A stretch of DNA of 64,000 nucleotides from Crossiella cryophila (GTDB lineage: Bacteria > Actinomycetota > Actinomycetes > Mycobacteriales > Pseudonocardiaceae). Made by a program: the position numbers and the translations under genes. The notes beneath the pieces were generated by a model. That model had not been told where the DNA came from, did not search any database, and worked only from the letters and a program-made list of their open reading frames with translations. Shown piece after piece: positions 41,121 through 50,559 of the stretch. Each line of letters begins with the position of its first letter. Within the stretch, counting starts at the first letter, position 1. The DNA lies in NCBI RefSeq assembly GCF_014204915.1, contig NZ_JACHMH010000001.1, positions 7,031,501 to 7,095,500 of the forward strand, in the 5' to 3' direction.

Positions 41121-43939
41121 CTGCCCAACTCTGGCAGTGGCGGACCCACTTGAGCAGGGATGTCTGGAGCAGTTCGCGGGGTGAGCCGGTCGCGCAGTTC
41201 GCGCCGGTTGGCCACGCCGAGTTTGAGGAAGATGTTGGCCAGGTGGTACTCCACGGTCTTCGCGGTGACGTAGAGCTGGGCGGCGATCTCCCGGTTGGTG
41301 TGGTTGAGCCGCACCAGATGCGCCACCTGCCCCTCCCGCCTGGACAGTCCGGGCACCGCGGTCCCGGTCCGCGGCGCGGCACTGGGCGCGTGCTGTTCCA
41401 GCAGGGCGGCGGTGCGTTGCTCGAACGGGGTGGCGCGCAGTTCGGCGAACCGCTCGCGGGCGCTGGTCAGGTAGGGCACCGCCCTGGCGACCTGTCCGTT
41501 CCCGGCCAGCCACCGCCCGTGCCCGGCCTCCAGCAACGCCTGACCGAAGGACCGCCGGGGCGCGCGGGCGTCCAGTGCGTCGATCTGCTCCGCCGCACCT
41601 GACTGCCCGCCATCGAGGGCCAGGTCCAGGCGCAGCAGGGTGGGTGCGAGGTAGTCGACCCCGGCGGCCAAGGCGCGCAACGTGTTCAGCGCCTCGGTGG
41701 CCTCGGCGTGGGCTCCGGTCCCGGTCAGCGCCTCCACCAGCAGCGGCCGCCACCACAGTTCCCACCAGCTGTAGGCGCCCTCGCCGGGCGCAGGCTGGTC
41801 CCGGCGGAGGGCGCGCAGGGCGGTGAGCATGTCCGCCGGGCGGTCCTGGGCCTGGTGCAGGGTGGCCTCGGCGATGGCCGCGTAACAGCGGTCCTGTCTG
41901 GTGCCCAGCCGGTGCGCGTGCGCCCAGGCCGCGCGCACGTGCGCGGCGGCGGTGGCCCACTCGCCGCGTCCGGCCGGGACCAGTGCGGCGATCATCTGCC
42001 GGAGCACGTGGTGGTGTTGCTGTTCGTCCGGATCGGCCAGTGACAACGCCTGGTGCACCAGGATCGAGGCGTCGTCCCAGTCGCCGCGGACGTAGTTGAT
42101 CGCGGCCAGGTAGGAGTGCGGGGTGGCGCTGGAGAGGGTGTACACCCCGGCGCGGTGCAGGCGGGCGGCCTCGCGCAGGTCCGGTTCGGCCTCGGCGAAG
42201 CGGCCGAGCATGGTGCGCAGCGCGCCGCGGCAGGCCAGTGAGTCCAGGCGTTCCGGCGGCACCCGGGCCGGATCGGTTGGCAGGTCGGCGAATTCGGCCA
42301 GTCCGCCGCGCAGGCCGTCCAGCCGGGACCGGGACACCACGAGCAGCACCCGGACGAAATCGGCCAGCCGCACCGGCAATCCGCCCAGCCGCAGGGCCAG
42401 CCGGGCCGCGTCGATGGCCGCCTGGTTGGCCCCGTTCCAGGTGTGCGCGCCGGCCAGACCCGCCGCGGTCACCGACCGGACCCAGCCGTCGTCGGTGCAC
42501 CGGTCCATCGCCTCGGTGAGGTGCCGGAGGGCACCGGCCAGATCGCCTTGCGCGAACACCGCCACCAGCCCCAAAGCCAGTGACCGCAACGCACTCGGCG
42601 CGCACCGGTCGGCCTCGGCGCGCAGGGCGAGCGCGGAGCGGCGTTCCGGGCCGAACAGGGTCTGCACGCAGCAGGTGAGCAGCCGCCGCTCGTAGTCGGC
42701 CCGCCCGCCGGAGAGTTCCGCCGCCCAGCGCAGATAGCGGGCGGCCAGCAGGTGCTGCCCGAGGGTGGCGGCCACCGCGGCGGCGGCGTCCAGTTCCTCG
42801 GCCAGGGTGGGATCGGCGGCGGTGGTGGCGGCGACCCGGTGCGCCCAGCCGCTGACCGGATCGGTCACCTCGGCCGCCCGCCGGTGCAGGGCCACCCGCC
42901 GCTGTACCGGGATCAGGTCGTAGATGGCTTCCCGTTGCAGGCCATGGGTGATCCGGAACAGCCGGGAGGGCTGCCGGGCGGTCTGGCTGAGCAGTCCGGA
43001 GACCAGTCCTGGTCCGATGGCCGTGGCCGCGTCCTCGATCCCGGCCACCCCGGCCGCCCGTGCGAGGGGGCTGTCCTCGTCCAGCACGGCCAGTGCCGCC
43101 AGCAGCGCGCGGGTTGGTTCGGGCAGCCGGTCCAGCATCGCGCGCACCGCGGTGACCAGCGAACTGGGCACCGGCAACGGCAACTGCTCGTCGTCGAGCA
43201 CATCCGGCGGCAGTTCGTGCAGCAAAGTCCTGATGTGCAAGGGATTCCCGCCCGCGTGCGCGCACAGCCGCTCGGCCGCGCCACCGGGCAGCGCCTGCCC
43301 GCGCAGGGCCAGCGAGAGCGCGCCGACCTCGGCGCCGGTGAGTCCGCCCAGTTCGAGGGTGACCGCGGCCGGGATGCCGCGTTCCAGTTGGTGCAGCGCG
43401 TTCTCCGGGTCGTACTCGGCCCGCCCGCGCCGGATCAGCACGGTGAGCACCTGGTCCGCGCCCATCCGGCGGAGCAGGAACCCGAAGGCGCGGGCCGAGG
43501 CCGGATCGGCCCAGTGCACATCGTCGACGACCAGCGCGACCGGCCGGTCCGCCTGCAACACCGAGAGCACCGCGAGCAGTTCCGCGCCGACCGCGAACGG
43601 ACTCGCCCCGGCCGGGACGGCCCCGGCCAGCACCGGCGCGGACCGCCGCAGGGCCGGATCCACCCGGCGCAGCAACTGTTCGACGAGTCCGAAGGCCAGC
43701 ACCGACTCGGCCGGATCGGCGGTGGCGTCCAGCACGGTGAACTCCGGCGCCTCCGGACCGGCCAGTGCGCGCCGGACCAGGGTGGTCTTGCCGATCCCGG
43801 CCGGGCCGACCACCCAGACCGTCTGCGGCCGCCCGGCAGGCACCCGGTCGAAGACCTCGAACAGCCGGGCCAGTTCGCCGTCCCGGCCGCAGAACACCGG
43901 GCCGGCGGCGGCCTCCACCCAGTCCTGCACCGCGCCCAC
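41117..43939 (-). CDS. LAL-type LuxR regulator (AAA ATPase + LuxR HTH)
   Basis: A 940-residue protein. The N-terminal FCGRDGELARLFEVFDRV leads into Walker A GPAGIGKT (45-52), and Walker B is VALVVDDVHWAD near 140. A long helical/TPR-like middle follows. The C-terminal LuxR HTH (about 865-915) reads LSRREGQVAHLVRLNHTNRE and TAKTVEYHLANIFLKLGV. LAL proteins are large ATP-dependent activators. The start GTG 43939 is uncertain (GTG 43930 is possible). It is coupled to the NB-ARC gene downstream, making a two-ATPase regulatory operon next to the CIS locus. Bases 43940-44231 upstream contain no recognisable gene. Confidence 0.87.
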   Translation of the reverse strand: MGAVQDWVEAAAGPVFCGRDGELARLFEVFDRVPAGRPQTVWVVGPAGIGKTTLVRRALAGPEAPEFTVLDATADPAESVLAFGLVEQLLRRVDPALRRSAPVLAGAVPAGASPFAVGAELLAVLSVLQADRPVALVVDDVHWADPASARAFGFLLRRMGADQVLTVLIRRGRAEYDPENALHQLERGIPAAVTLELGGLTGAEVGALSLALRGQALPGGAAERLCAHAGGNPLHIRTLLHELPPDVLDDEQLPLPVPSSLVTAVRAMLDRLPEPTRALLAALAVLDEDSPLARAAGVAGIEDAATAIGPGLVSGLLSQTARQPSRLFRITHGLQREAIYDLIPVQRRVALHRRAAEVTDPVSGWAHRVAATTAADPTLAEELDAAAAVAATLGQHLLAARYLRWAAELSGGRADYERRLLTCCVQTLFGPERRSALALRAEADRCAPSALRSLALGLVAVFAQGDLAGALRHLTEAMDRCTDDGWVRSVTAAGLAGAHTWNGANQAAIDAARLALRLGGLPVRLADFVRVLLVVSRSRLDGLRGGLAEFADLPTDPARVPPERLDSLACRGALRTMLGRFAEAEPDLREAARLHRAGVYTLSSATPHSYLAAINYVRGDWDDASILVHQALSLADPDEQQHHHVLRQMIAALVPAGRGEWATAAAHVRAAWAHAHRLGTRQDRCYAAIAEATLHQAQDRPADMLTALRALRRDQPAPGEGAYSWWELWWRPLLVEALTGTGAHAEATEALNTLRALAAGVDYLAPTLLRLDLALDGGQSGAAEQIDALDARAPRRSFGQALLEAGHGRWLAGNGQVARAVPYLTSARERFAELRATPFEQRTAALLEQHAPSAAPRTGTAVPGLSRREGQVAHLVRLNHTNREIAAQLYVTAKTVEYHLANIFLKLGVANRRELRDRLTPRTAPDIPAQVGPPLPELGR

Positions 43940-44231
43940 CCCCCGTGCCGATTCGGGTCAACGGAGATCGCGCGCCAGCGCCGGACATTGTCCGGAGAAC
44001 CAACCGTTTTCGCACTTCAACGCACCTGTGAAGGCAACCTCCGAATTCAAAAGTAGCGGTCGGCCAGACCTGCGGACAAGCACAAAGCACGGCACGAAAG
44101 GGTTGTCGAACAGCCCAGGAACGACCACTCGAACAGAGCAGGAGAACCTGCCGGGAAGGCACCCAGCGCGACCACCCGCGAGCTGCTCCCGGCAAGGCCA
44201 CCGGGACGTCCTATTGACCGCCCCGAAAAGC

Positions 44232-45494
44232 TCAGTGCACCCCGGCCTTGAAGGTCTCCAGCAGCCGCTTGACCATCTCGACCACGTAGGTGGCCCACTC
44301 GACGTACCGGCCGAGCAGGGTGTCCAGCTGGATCTCGCCCACCCGGCTCCAGTTGAGCAGCCTGAGCACCTGCCGCATGTCCTCGGTCAGGGTGGGCGCG
44401 GTCTCGCTGCGCCGGAGCTGGTCGGTCTTCAGCGTGGCCAGGTCGAGCGCGATGGCCATGGTGCGCAGGGTGGTGGTCAGATCGCGGGGCAACTCGCCCA
44501 GCGCCGTCTTGTGCCGGGACAGCAGGATGAGCACATCGTGCGCTGAGCCGTCGGTGGCGGCGGTCCGCCAGTCCGAGATCGCCGGGAAACTCAGCACGCT
44601 CAACGCGAGCGCGCACAACCCGTGCAGCTCCGGCAGTCGCTCGTGCGGCACCCGGTCGGCCGCCCAGCCCCGGAACCGGTCCACCCAGGCCCTGGTCAGT
44701 TCCACCGGCTGGGACCTCAGCAGCGCCGGATCCGCCCGCCGGGCGCTCGCCGCCCGCAACCCCGCCTGCGCGGTGATGAAGGTGTGGATCACGTTGTTGG
44801 TCAGCAGGATCGCCTGGGTGGGCGGGGACAGCGACTGGAATCGGCTGTACAGCTCAGGATTCTCCACGTAGACGTCCGGATCGGTCAGCGTCCGGCGGAA
44901 CCGCTTGAGGTCCTCGATGTAGCGGTAGCCGTCCGCGTCCAGGGCGGAGCCGTCGTGCTGGGGGTTCCGGGTGCCCGGCGACCGTCTGCTGCTGCTCACT
45001 CCCCGGCAGTTGAGCAGCAGCAGCCGGAGGTCGGGCACCTGGTTGAACAGGCCCCGGCAGTCCTGGTGGTGGACTCCGGCGCTGAGGCGTTGCGCCAGGC
45101 ATTCCGCCGGGGTGGTGCACAGGTAGGTCTCGTCGGTGACGAAGTAGACCTTGGCCGCGGTCGAGTCGGTCACCGCCTGCAGCCTGCGGGCCAGCGATTC
45201 GTCGTCGACCTGCTTGCTCAGCCGGTAGTTCGGCATCTCCTCGGGTTCGCTGATCGGCGCGAGGTGCGCGGACAGCGCGCTCAGCGTCAGCGCGGTGAGC
45301 GCGTTGTGCCCTTCCAGGGTGTAGAAACCGACCTCTCTGCCGACCGGGCAGAAGGTGGTGGCGCCGGTCGGGTCCGAGCCGTGCGCGATCACGAACGCCG
45401 AGCCCTCGGCGTTGGCGTCGTGCTTGCCGAGGTACCGCGCGACCCGGACCCATTGCGGTAGCTGGTCTTCCTGACTGGTCGCATCCACTTCCAT
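44232..45494 (-). CDS. Stv-like protein of unknown function, candidate CIS-associated cargo
   Basis: A 420-residue cytoplasmic protein without signal peptide. The first about 180 residues (SAFVIAHGSDPTGATTFCPV, FYTLEGHNALTALTLSAL, VYFVTDETYLCTTPAECLAQ, HHQDCRGLFN and LRLLLLNCRG) resemble the putative adhesin Stv domain as I remember it. The rest is helical. Cys residues recur in pairs (FCPVG; CRGLF/NCRG) and may bind metal. It lies at the edge of the CIS locus, one gene from the membrane accessory protein, and has no export signal, as expected for a particle-loaded effector. ATG 45494 with CGGAG upstream. Family assignment is tentative. Confidence 0.5.
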   Translation of the reverse strand: MEVDATSQEDQLPQWVRVARYLGKHDANAEGSAFVIAHGSDPTGATTFCPVGREVGFYTLEGHNALTALTLSALSAHLAPISEPEEMPNYRLSKQVDDESLARRLQAVTDSTAAKVYFVTDETYLCTTPAECLAQRLSAGVHHQDCRGLFNQVPDLRLLLLNCRGVSSSRRSPGTRNPQHDGSALDADGYRYIEDLKRFRRTLTDPDVYVENPELYSRFQSLSPPTQAILLTNNVIHTFITAQAGLRAASARRADPALLRSQPVELTRAWVDRFRGWAADRVPHERLPELHGLCALALSVLSFPAISDWRTAATDGSAHDVLILLSRHKTALGELPRDLTTTLRTMAIALDLATLKTDQLRRSETAPTLTEDMRQVLRLLNWSRVGEIQLDTLLGRYVEWATYVVEMVKRLLETFKAGVH

Positions 45495-45591
45495 GGCCGT
45501 GCTCCGTTCTCGTGTGCCGGCTTGCCGATCCGATCGTGGCCGCAGCGCGGTGGCCAGTACGGGCAGCGCCGGGGTCCGGTGGGGCAGCGGG

Positions 45592-46887
45592 TCAGCCCGT
45601 GCTCCTGGTGTTGCCGGTGACGTAGGCCGCCGCCGAGCAGGGGCCGCCGGTGTTGCGGCAGTCCACCGCGAGCACCACCCGGCTCTTGGGCCCGAACTCG
45701 ATCGGGCGGACGAAGTGGTAGTCCAGGTCGCGGAAGTTCTCCAGGTTGACCCGCAGCAGCACGTCGTCGTCGCGGCGCAGTTCCAGGGTTCCGGTGTCCG
45801 CGCCGGGGTTCTGCAGGATGATGTCGGTCAGCGCGAGGACTTTCCCGTCCTCGATCTTCTTCTCCGCGGTGCCGGATTTACCCGGTGGCACGGCGGTCTG
45901 GATGCGGAAGTCGGTGGCCGGTCCACCGGTCTGGCCACCGGGGTGCGCGGGCCCGAGGGTGAGCGGTGGCGGGTGGATCTGGTCGATCACCTTCTGGTCC
46001 ACCCCGGCCGCCTTGGCCGCGACCTTGGCGAGTTCGCCAGCCTGGTCGGCCTTGCGTTGCGCGGCGGCCAGGGTCGGGGACAGTTCGGCGCGGTGCGCGT
46101 CCACCTCGCTCTTGGCCGCGGCCGCGGCGGCGTCCCTGGCCGCGGTGGTGACGTGCGGGCGCAGCACGGTGAAGTACAGCACCAGGATGGTCACCGCGGC
46201 GGCCAGCAGCACCGCGGCCGCCGGTAGCAGCCAGCGCGGCAACAGCTGTTCCTGCAACATCGTGCCGTCCAGTTCGACGGTCTCGCCGCCGCCGAAGACC
46301 TGCACCTGGAACGGGATGGTCCGGTTCGGCCCACGCAGGAACCGGCGCCTCGGCCGGGCGCGCACCCGCAGGAAGGTCGCGCTGCCCGGTTCCGCCTGCC
46401 AGGACTCGGGTTCCACCCGCAGGCGGAGCTGATCGTCCGGGTCCTCGGCGAAGACCTGCACCGGCAACTGGTGGTTGCCCAGGTTGTCCACGGCCAGCTC
46501 GTACCGGGCCGAACGACTGCCCCTGGCAGTGCGCGGCACCAGCTCGGCGGCGAGTTCGGTGAAGGCGGCCACCGTGACCACGCCCTCGGCCACCGTCGAG
46601 CCCTGCTCGTCCTCCTGGGAATGCACCCGCAGCCCGAAGTCGACCGGCCCGGCCCGTACCGCGGCCGAGCGCGGCGGATTCAGCACCAGCTCGACGGTCC
46701 CCTCCTCGCCGGGGAACAGGTTCAGCGTGGCGGGTTCGACGGTGGCCCACCCGGACAGCTCGCCCACCACCTCCAGGGTGAGGTGGTCGACCACGGTGCC
46801 GGTGTTGGTGACCAGCACCTCGCACCCGGCACGCTCGCCCGGCACGGCGGTCAGGTCAGCGGTGCTCAGCGACACGGAAACGCCCAT
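45592..46887 (-). CDS. CIS-associated membrane protein with COG1470-like Ig domains
   Basis: A 431-residue protein. The N-terminal 205 residues form two Ig/NPCBM-associated-like domains (VSLSTADLTAVPGERAGCEV, VVDHLTLEVVGELSGWATVE). One transmembrane helix follows at about residues 218-239 (LLPAAAVLLAAAVTILVLYF), then an Ala-rich coiled segment and a beta-rich C-terminal domain. Such hydrolytic-protein-like membrane proteins are regular companions of actinobacterial CIS genes. It may present or anchor the particle at the membrane. ATG 46887 is chosen where the Ig domain begins. It is divergent from the TolB-like secreted protein gene. Confidence 0.7.
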   Translation of the reverse strand: MGVSVSLSTADLTAVPGERAGCEVLVTNTGTVVDHLTLEVVGELSGWATVEPATLNLFPGEEGTVELVLNPPRSAAVRAGPVDFGLRVHSQEDEQGSTVAEGVVTVAAFTELAAELVPRTARGSRSARYELAVDNLGNHQLPVQVFAEDPDDQLRLRVEPESWQAEPGSATFLRVRARPRRRFLRGPNRTIPFQVQVFGGGETVELDGTMLQEQLLPRWLLPAAAVLLAAAVTILVLYFTVLRPHVTTAARDAAAAAAKSEVDAHRAELSPTLAAAQRKADQAGELAKVAAKAAGVDQKVIDQIHPPPLTLGPAHPGGQTGGPATDFRIQTAVPPGKSGTAEKKIEDGKVLALTDIILQNPGADTGTLELRRDDDVLLRVNLENFRDLDYHFVRPIEFGPKSRVVLAVDCRNTGGPCSAAAYVTGNTRSTG

Positions 46888-47037
46888 GTGCTTACCCTGC
46901 AACGCATTCGCACCCACCGGCAGCGCCGGGTGAGGTACCCGCTCGGGCAACCGGGCCTGCCCCGACGGGCAGCCGGTGCACCCCGCCGCGGGCAGCAGGG
47001 CTGACTAGCGTCGGCCGGTGACGCGAGGAGGTCCACG

Positions 47038-49107
47038 GTGCGCCGTCCGGTCACCACCGCGCTGGTCGCGGCCCTGCTGCTCTCGCCACCCGGCGTGACC
47101 ACCCGACTGAGTTCGTCCACTGTGGACGTAGCACTGTCCGCCGACGGCCGGTACGCCGCACTCGTCAGAACAGAACAGAATGGACAGTCCAATGTGTACA
47201 TCCAGGACAACCACTCCGGCACCCAGACCCTGATCAGCAAGGGCCACAACGGTCCCGCCAACGGGGACAGCCGCCTGCCCTCGCTGTCCGCGGACGGTCG
47301 TTACGTCGCCTTCGAGACCACCGCCTCGAACCTGGGCACCACCGACACCGACCCCCTGCCCGACGTGGTGGTGTGCGACCGGGAGGGCGGCCCGTCCTGC
47401 GTGTACGCCGGACGGCCGAAGTCCCCGTCGCGTCCGACCGCCTCGCACTCCCCCGCGCTGAGCGCCGACGGGAGCGTGCTGCTGTGGGTGCACGCCCCCG
47501 TACTCACCTTCTCCCTCCAAGCCGCCAACGGCACCCAGCTCGCCCGCACCCGCCTGGACAAGGACCAGGCGGGCCGACTCCAGCCGCCAACCCGATTCGA
47601 GCTGGTGGACACCGCGCCACCGGGCAGCACGGCCACCGGCGTGGGCCGACCCGCCATCTCGGCCGACGGCAGGCACGGCGCGGTGATCACCGGGTTGCGC
47701 GAGCAGCCGGAGACACTGGTCGCCCTGTCCCTGACCGGCGGCCAGCCAACCCGCCTGCACTCGGGCGGACAACTCGGCGACCCGGTGCTGTCCGGGGACG
47801 GCGCGAAGGTGGCCTTCACCGCGGGCCGACGGGTTCTGGTGCACGACCGCGGCACGGGGACCTCCCGGGACGTCACCGGCGAGGGCACCGAGCCCACCCT
47901 CTCCACGGACGGCCGCTACCTCGCCTTCGTGACCGCGGCCAACGTGGTCACTCGCGACCTGATCCAAGACGAACGCCGTACAAAGGCCGGACTGCCACCC
48001 CTGCCCCCGGCACTGACCTCACCCTCGATCCGCCAGACCTGCCCCGACCCACCCTGCCCGGCCAACGGCCCAAGCCGCGCTCCCCGGCTCGCACCCGACG
48101 GCTCAGCGGTCGCCTTCATCTCCACCGCCACCGACCTGGTCGAGGGCACCGAGCCCGGCGGCACGTTCCTCCGCCGCTTCACCCCCACCCTGACACCGGA
48201 CCCAGCCCAGGTCACCGCACATGGAGCCGATCCCACGGTGGCCGTGTTGCGGCACAACGGTTTCGGCCCACTGCCGATCACCGGCGTCCGCGTGACAGGC
48301 GACTTCGAGGTCTTCCCAGCCGAGACCTGCTCGGCCCGAATCCTGCACGCGGGCGAGGAATGCCTGGTCTCGGTCCGTTTCCACACCCGCCCCTCCACGG
48401 ACCGCACCGGTAGGCTGGAGGTGCAGACCGCCGGCGGCCTGGTCGTGGTGCCGCTATCCGACGGCCCCGGCGGTCCGGGTGGCCTGCTGGCCCGACCGTC
48501 CGAAGTGGACTTCGGCCCGGCCCTGGTCACCACCCCGGGCCAGGAACGCACCGTGGACCTGCACAACACCGGCACGGTCCCGGTCCGCACCCACCGCGTC
48601 GCCCTGGTCGACGGCGGCCCCCACTTCTCCCCCGGCGACTACGCCCTGACCACCACCTGCGACCAGCTACCCGCAGGCGGCACCTGCCCACTCCGGATCC
48701 GGCACACCCCACTCGGCATGGGCCCCCGCCCCGCGGTCCTGGAGATCGAACACACCGGCCGCGGTGGCCGCGAACTCGTGCTGCTGACCGGCGCGGGCAC
48801 CGCCGGAGTGGTCACCGCGAGCCCCGCCGTCGGCCGCCCCGGCTCGGTGATCACGTTGACCGGACACGGTTTCCCACCCGGCGCGCCCGTGACCATCACC
48901 CTGGCCGGCGGCCCGGAACGAACCACCGCGGTACCCGGCCCCGACGGCACCTTCCGCGCTCCCCTGCTGATCTTCCCCAGCGGCAGACCGGGCCTGCGCA
49001 CCCTGTCCGCGATCTCCACCGCGGGCTCGCCACCGGTCAGGGCCGAGCGTCCCCTGCTGGTGCAGCCGGGTTCGCTGACCCCGCCGGATCTGGTCACCCG
49101 CCGCTGA
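47038..49107 (+). CDS. Secreted TolB-like / ASPM-type surface protein of the CIS locus
   Basis: A 689-residue protein with a short signal (VTTALVAALLLSPPGVT). A TolB/WD40-like propeller occupies about residues 28-385, with repeated ALSADGRYAALV, SLSADGRYVAFET and TLSTDGRYLAFVT units. Two Ig-like domains of the choice-of-anchor-D/ASH type (FGPLPITGVRVTGDFEVF, VDFGPALVTTPGQERTV) are followed by an IPT-like domain (GRPGSVITLTGHGFPPG). GTG start. The stop abuts the stop of the convergent zinc-ribbon gene. It probably acts outside the membrane beside the CIS; the exact role is unknown. Confidence 0.72.
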   Translation: MRRPVTTALVAALLLSPPGVTTRLSSSTVDVALSADGRYAALVRTEQNGQSNVYIQDNHSGTQTLISKGHNGPANGDSRLPSLSADGRYVAFETTASNLGTTDTDPLPDVVVCDREGGPSCVYAGRPKSPSRPTASHSPALSADGSVLLWVHAPVLTFSLQAANGTQLARTRLDKDQAGRLQPPTRFELVDTAPPGSTATGVGRPAISADGRHGAVITGLREQPETLVALSLTGGQPTRLHSGGQLGDPVLSGDGAKVAFTAGRRVLVHDRGTGTSRDVTGEGTEPTLSTDGRYLAFVTAANVVTRDLIQDERRTKAGLPPLPPALTSPSIRQTCPDPPCPANGPSRAPRLAPDGSAVAFISTATDLVEGTEPGGTFLRRFTPTLTPDPAQVTAHGADPTVAVLRHNGFGPLPITGVRVTGDFEVFPAETCSARILHAGEECLVSVRFHTRPSTDRTGRLEVQTAGGLVVVPLSDGPGGPGGLLARPSEVDFGPALVTTPGQERTVDLHNTGTVPVRTHRVALVDGGPHFSPGDYALTTTCDQLPAGGTCPLRIRHTPLGMGPRPAVLEIEHTGRGGRELVLLTGAGTAGVVTASPAVGRPGSVITLTGHGFPPGAPVTITLAGGPERTTAVPGPDGTFRAPLLIFPSGRPGLRTLSAISTAGSPPVRAERPLLVQPGSLTPPDLVTRR

Positions 49108-50559
49108 CTACTTCTTGCGCACGAACAGTTCCAGCTCGGTCAGCGCGAGATGTTTGCCGTTGATCGAGCGGTGCAGATCGGTCACGTGCACCTGCACCGA
49201 GTTGACACCCTGCCCGTTGCTCAGCCCGATCTCCTGCGGCTCCGGCCGGTCCGGCACCTCGACGTCCTCGGTCCGGTTGGTGGAGTAGACCAGGTGCAAC
49301 CGCTTGGGCCGATGCGTGCCCTGGAAGTCCTCCTTGGCGCCGGGGGTGACCAGGAGGCGGTCCAGATCGGTGCTGCTGCTGAAGGTGAGCACCAGGGCGG
49401 GCGGCACGGCGGCCTCCGGCGCGGCCCAGTAGGTGTTGCTGAACGCGTCCACCGCGCCCAATGCCGGGTGGTCGGGGAGCTGGGCAGTAGCGGTGACCGA
49501 GGACGGCCGCACCGGTGAGAACTGCGGCCGAATCCAGTTGAGCACCCGTTCTCGCGCGCCGGACACCTGCTGGTTAACCCACTGACTCACCGGCGGGAAC
49601 ACCGCGTAGGCGAGGGTCAGCACCGCCAGCAGGATCCCACTGGCCAGCCGCAACTTGGGCAGCACGGAGTCCTTGCCGAACCGCCGCGTCCGCCGCACTC
49701 CCCGCCTGCCAGGCCGGGCACCCGCTTCGAGGACCTTGCGCCTGCGCCGGAACAGCCGCCGCCACCAGGGAGCGCGGACGATCTCAGCCTCGGCCAGGCT
49801 GGTGGCGCAGCGGGCGCAGAACTTGCGAGTGGGTGGGTTCGGGTGGCCGCAGGCGCCGCAGATCAGGTCGCCGGGGGTGGCCTGGCGGGGGGTGGGGCGG
49901 GCGGCGACCGGGGTGGTGGGGCGGGGGGCTTGGGGTTGCTGGGGTTCGGGTTCTTCGGGGTGCGCGCCGGGGGCCACGGGGGCGACCAGGGCGGCGGTGT
50001 TGTCGGGGAAGGTCGGCGGTGTGGGGCGGGCGGGTGGCAGGTCATCGTCGAAGCTGGGCAGGGCAGGCCGTTTGGGCGGCTCGTCGGCGAGGTTCGGCAG
50101 GGCGGGCTTCTTCGGTGACTCGTCGGCAAAACCGGGCAGCTGGGGGCGGGCCGTCGACTTGTCCGCCGGATCAACCTCGCCAAAGCCCGGCAGAGCGGGC
50201 TTCCTTGGCGGCTCGTCATCGAAGCTCGGCAGGCCGGGCCGCTTCGGCGGGTCGTCGTCCAACGGCGCGTTCATCAAATCGTCCAGCGACGGCCCCGGCG
50301 GCGCCTCCTCGACCTTCGCCTCGGCCTTGCGCGGCTCCTCCCGCGTCCCCACATCCAGATACATCCACTCCTGCGCCTTCGCCTGCACCCGCGCCCAGAA
50401 CCCCGGCCTGGCCTCCTCCTCCGCCGGTTCCGCCGCCACCGGAGCCGGCCGCGGCGTTGGCTTGACCACCTCGCCCGTCCACTCCAGGAATCCGGCGCAG
50501 GAACCGCAGAAGGTGTCGCCGTCGGTGTTGGCGAAACCGCATTTACGGCAGACAATCAT
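49108..50559 (-). CDS. Zinc-ribbon, membrane-spanning CIS accessory protein
   Basis: A 483-residue protein. Zinc ribbon 1 has Cys4/7/18/21. A Pro-rich region (104-175) has about five repeats of PPKRPALPSFDDE type, and zinc ribbon 2 has Cys234/237/248/251. A very basic stretch (WWRRLFRRRRK to RTRRF) precedes one transmembrane helix (about 304-322). A C-terminal discoidin/F5-8-like beta domain (AVDAFSNTYWAA, FSSSTDLDRLLVTPG, LALTELELFV) lies on the far side. By the positive-inside rule the ribbons are cytoplasmic and the discoidin domain outside. It is last in the CIS operon and overlaps the Cis12-like gene by 17 bases, so it could dock the cytoplasmic particle to the membrane. Confidence 0.72.
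   Translation of the reverse strand: MIVCRKCGFANTDGDTFCGSCAGFLEWTGEVVKPTPRPAPVAAEPAEEEARPGFWARVQAKAQEWMYLDVGTREEPRKAEAKVEEAPPGPSLDDLMNAPLDDDPPKRPGLPSFDDEPPRKPALPGFGEVDPADKSTARPQLPGFADESPKKPALPNLADEPPKRPALPSFDDDLPPARPTPPTFPDNTAALVAPVAPGAHPEEPEPQQPQAPRPTTPVAARPTPRQATPGDLICGACGHPNPPTRKFCARCATSLAEAEIVRAPWWRRLFRRRRKVLEAGARPGRRGVRRTRRFGKDSVLPKLRLASGILLAVLTLAYAVFPPVSQWVNQQVSGARERVLNWIRPQFSPVRPSSVTATAQLPDHPALGAVDAFSNTYWAAPEAAVPPALVLTFSSSTDLDRLLVTPGAKEDFQGTHRPKRLHLVYSTNRTEDVEVPDRPEPQEIGLSNGQGVNSVQVHVTDLHRSINGKHLALTELELFVRKK
50035..50250 (-). repeat. Degenerate Pro-rich repeats in the zinc-ribbon gene
   Basis: About five imperfect units encoding (K/R)xALPxFxDEPP, at roughly 36-45 base spacing. They form a flexible acidic/proline linker between the two zinc ribbons. 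Confidence 0.6.
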
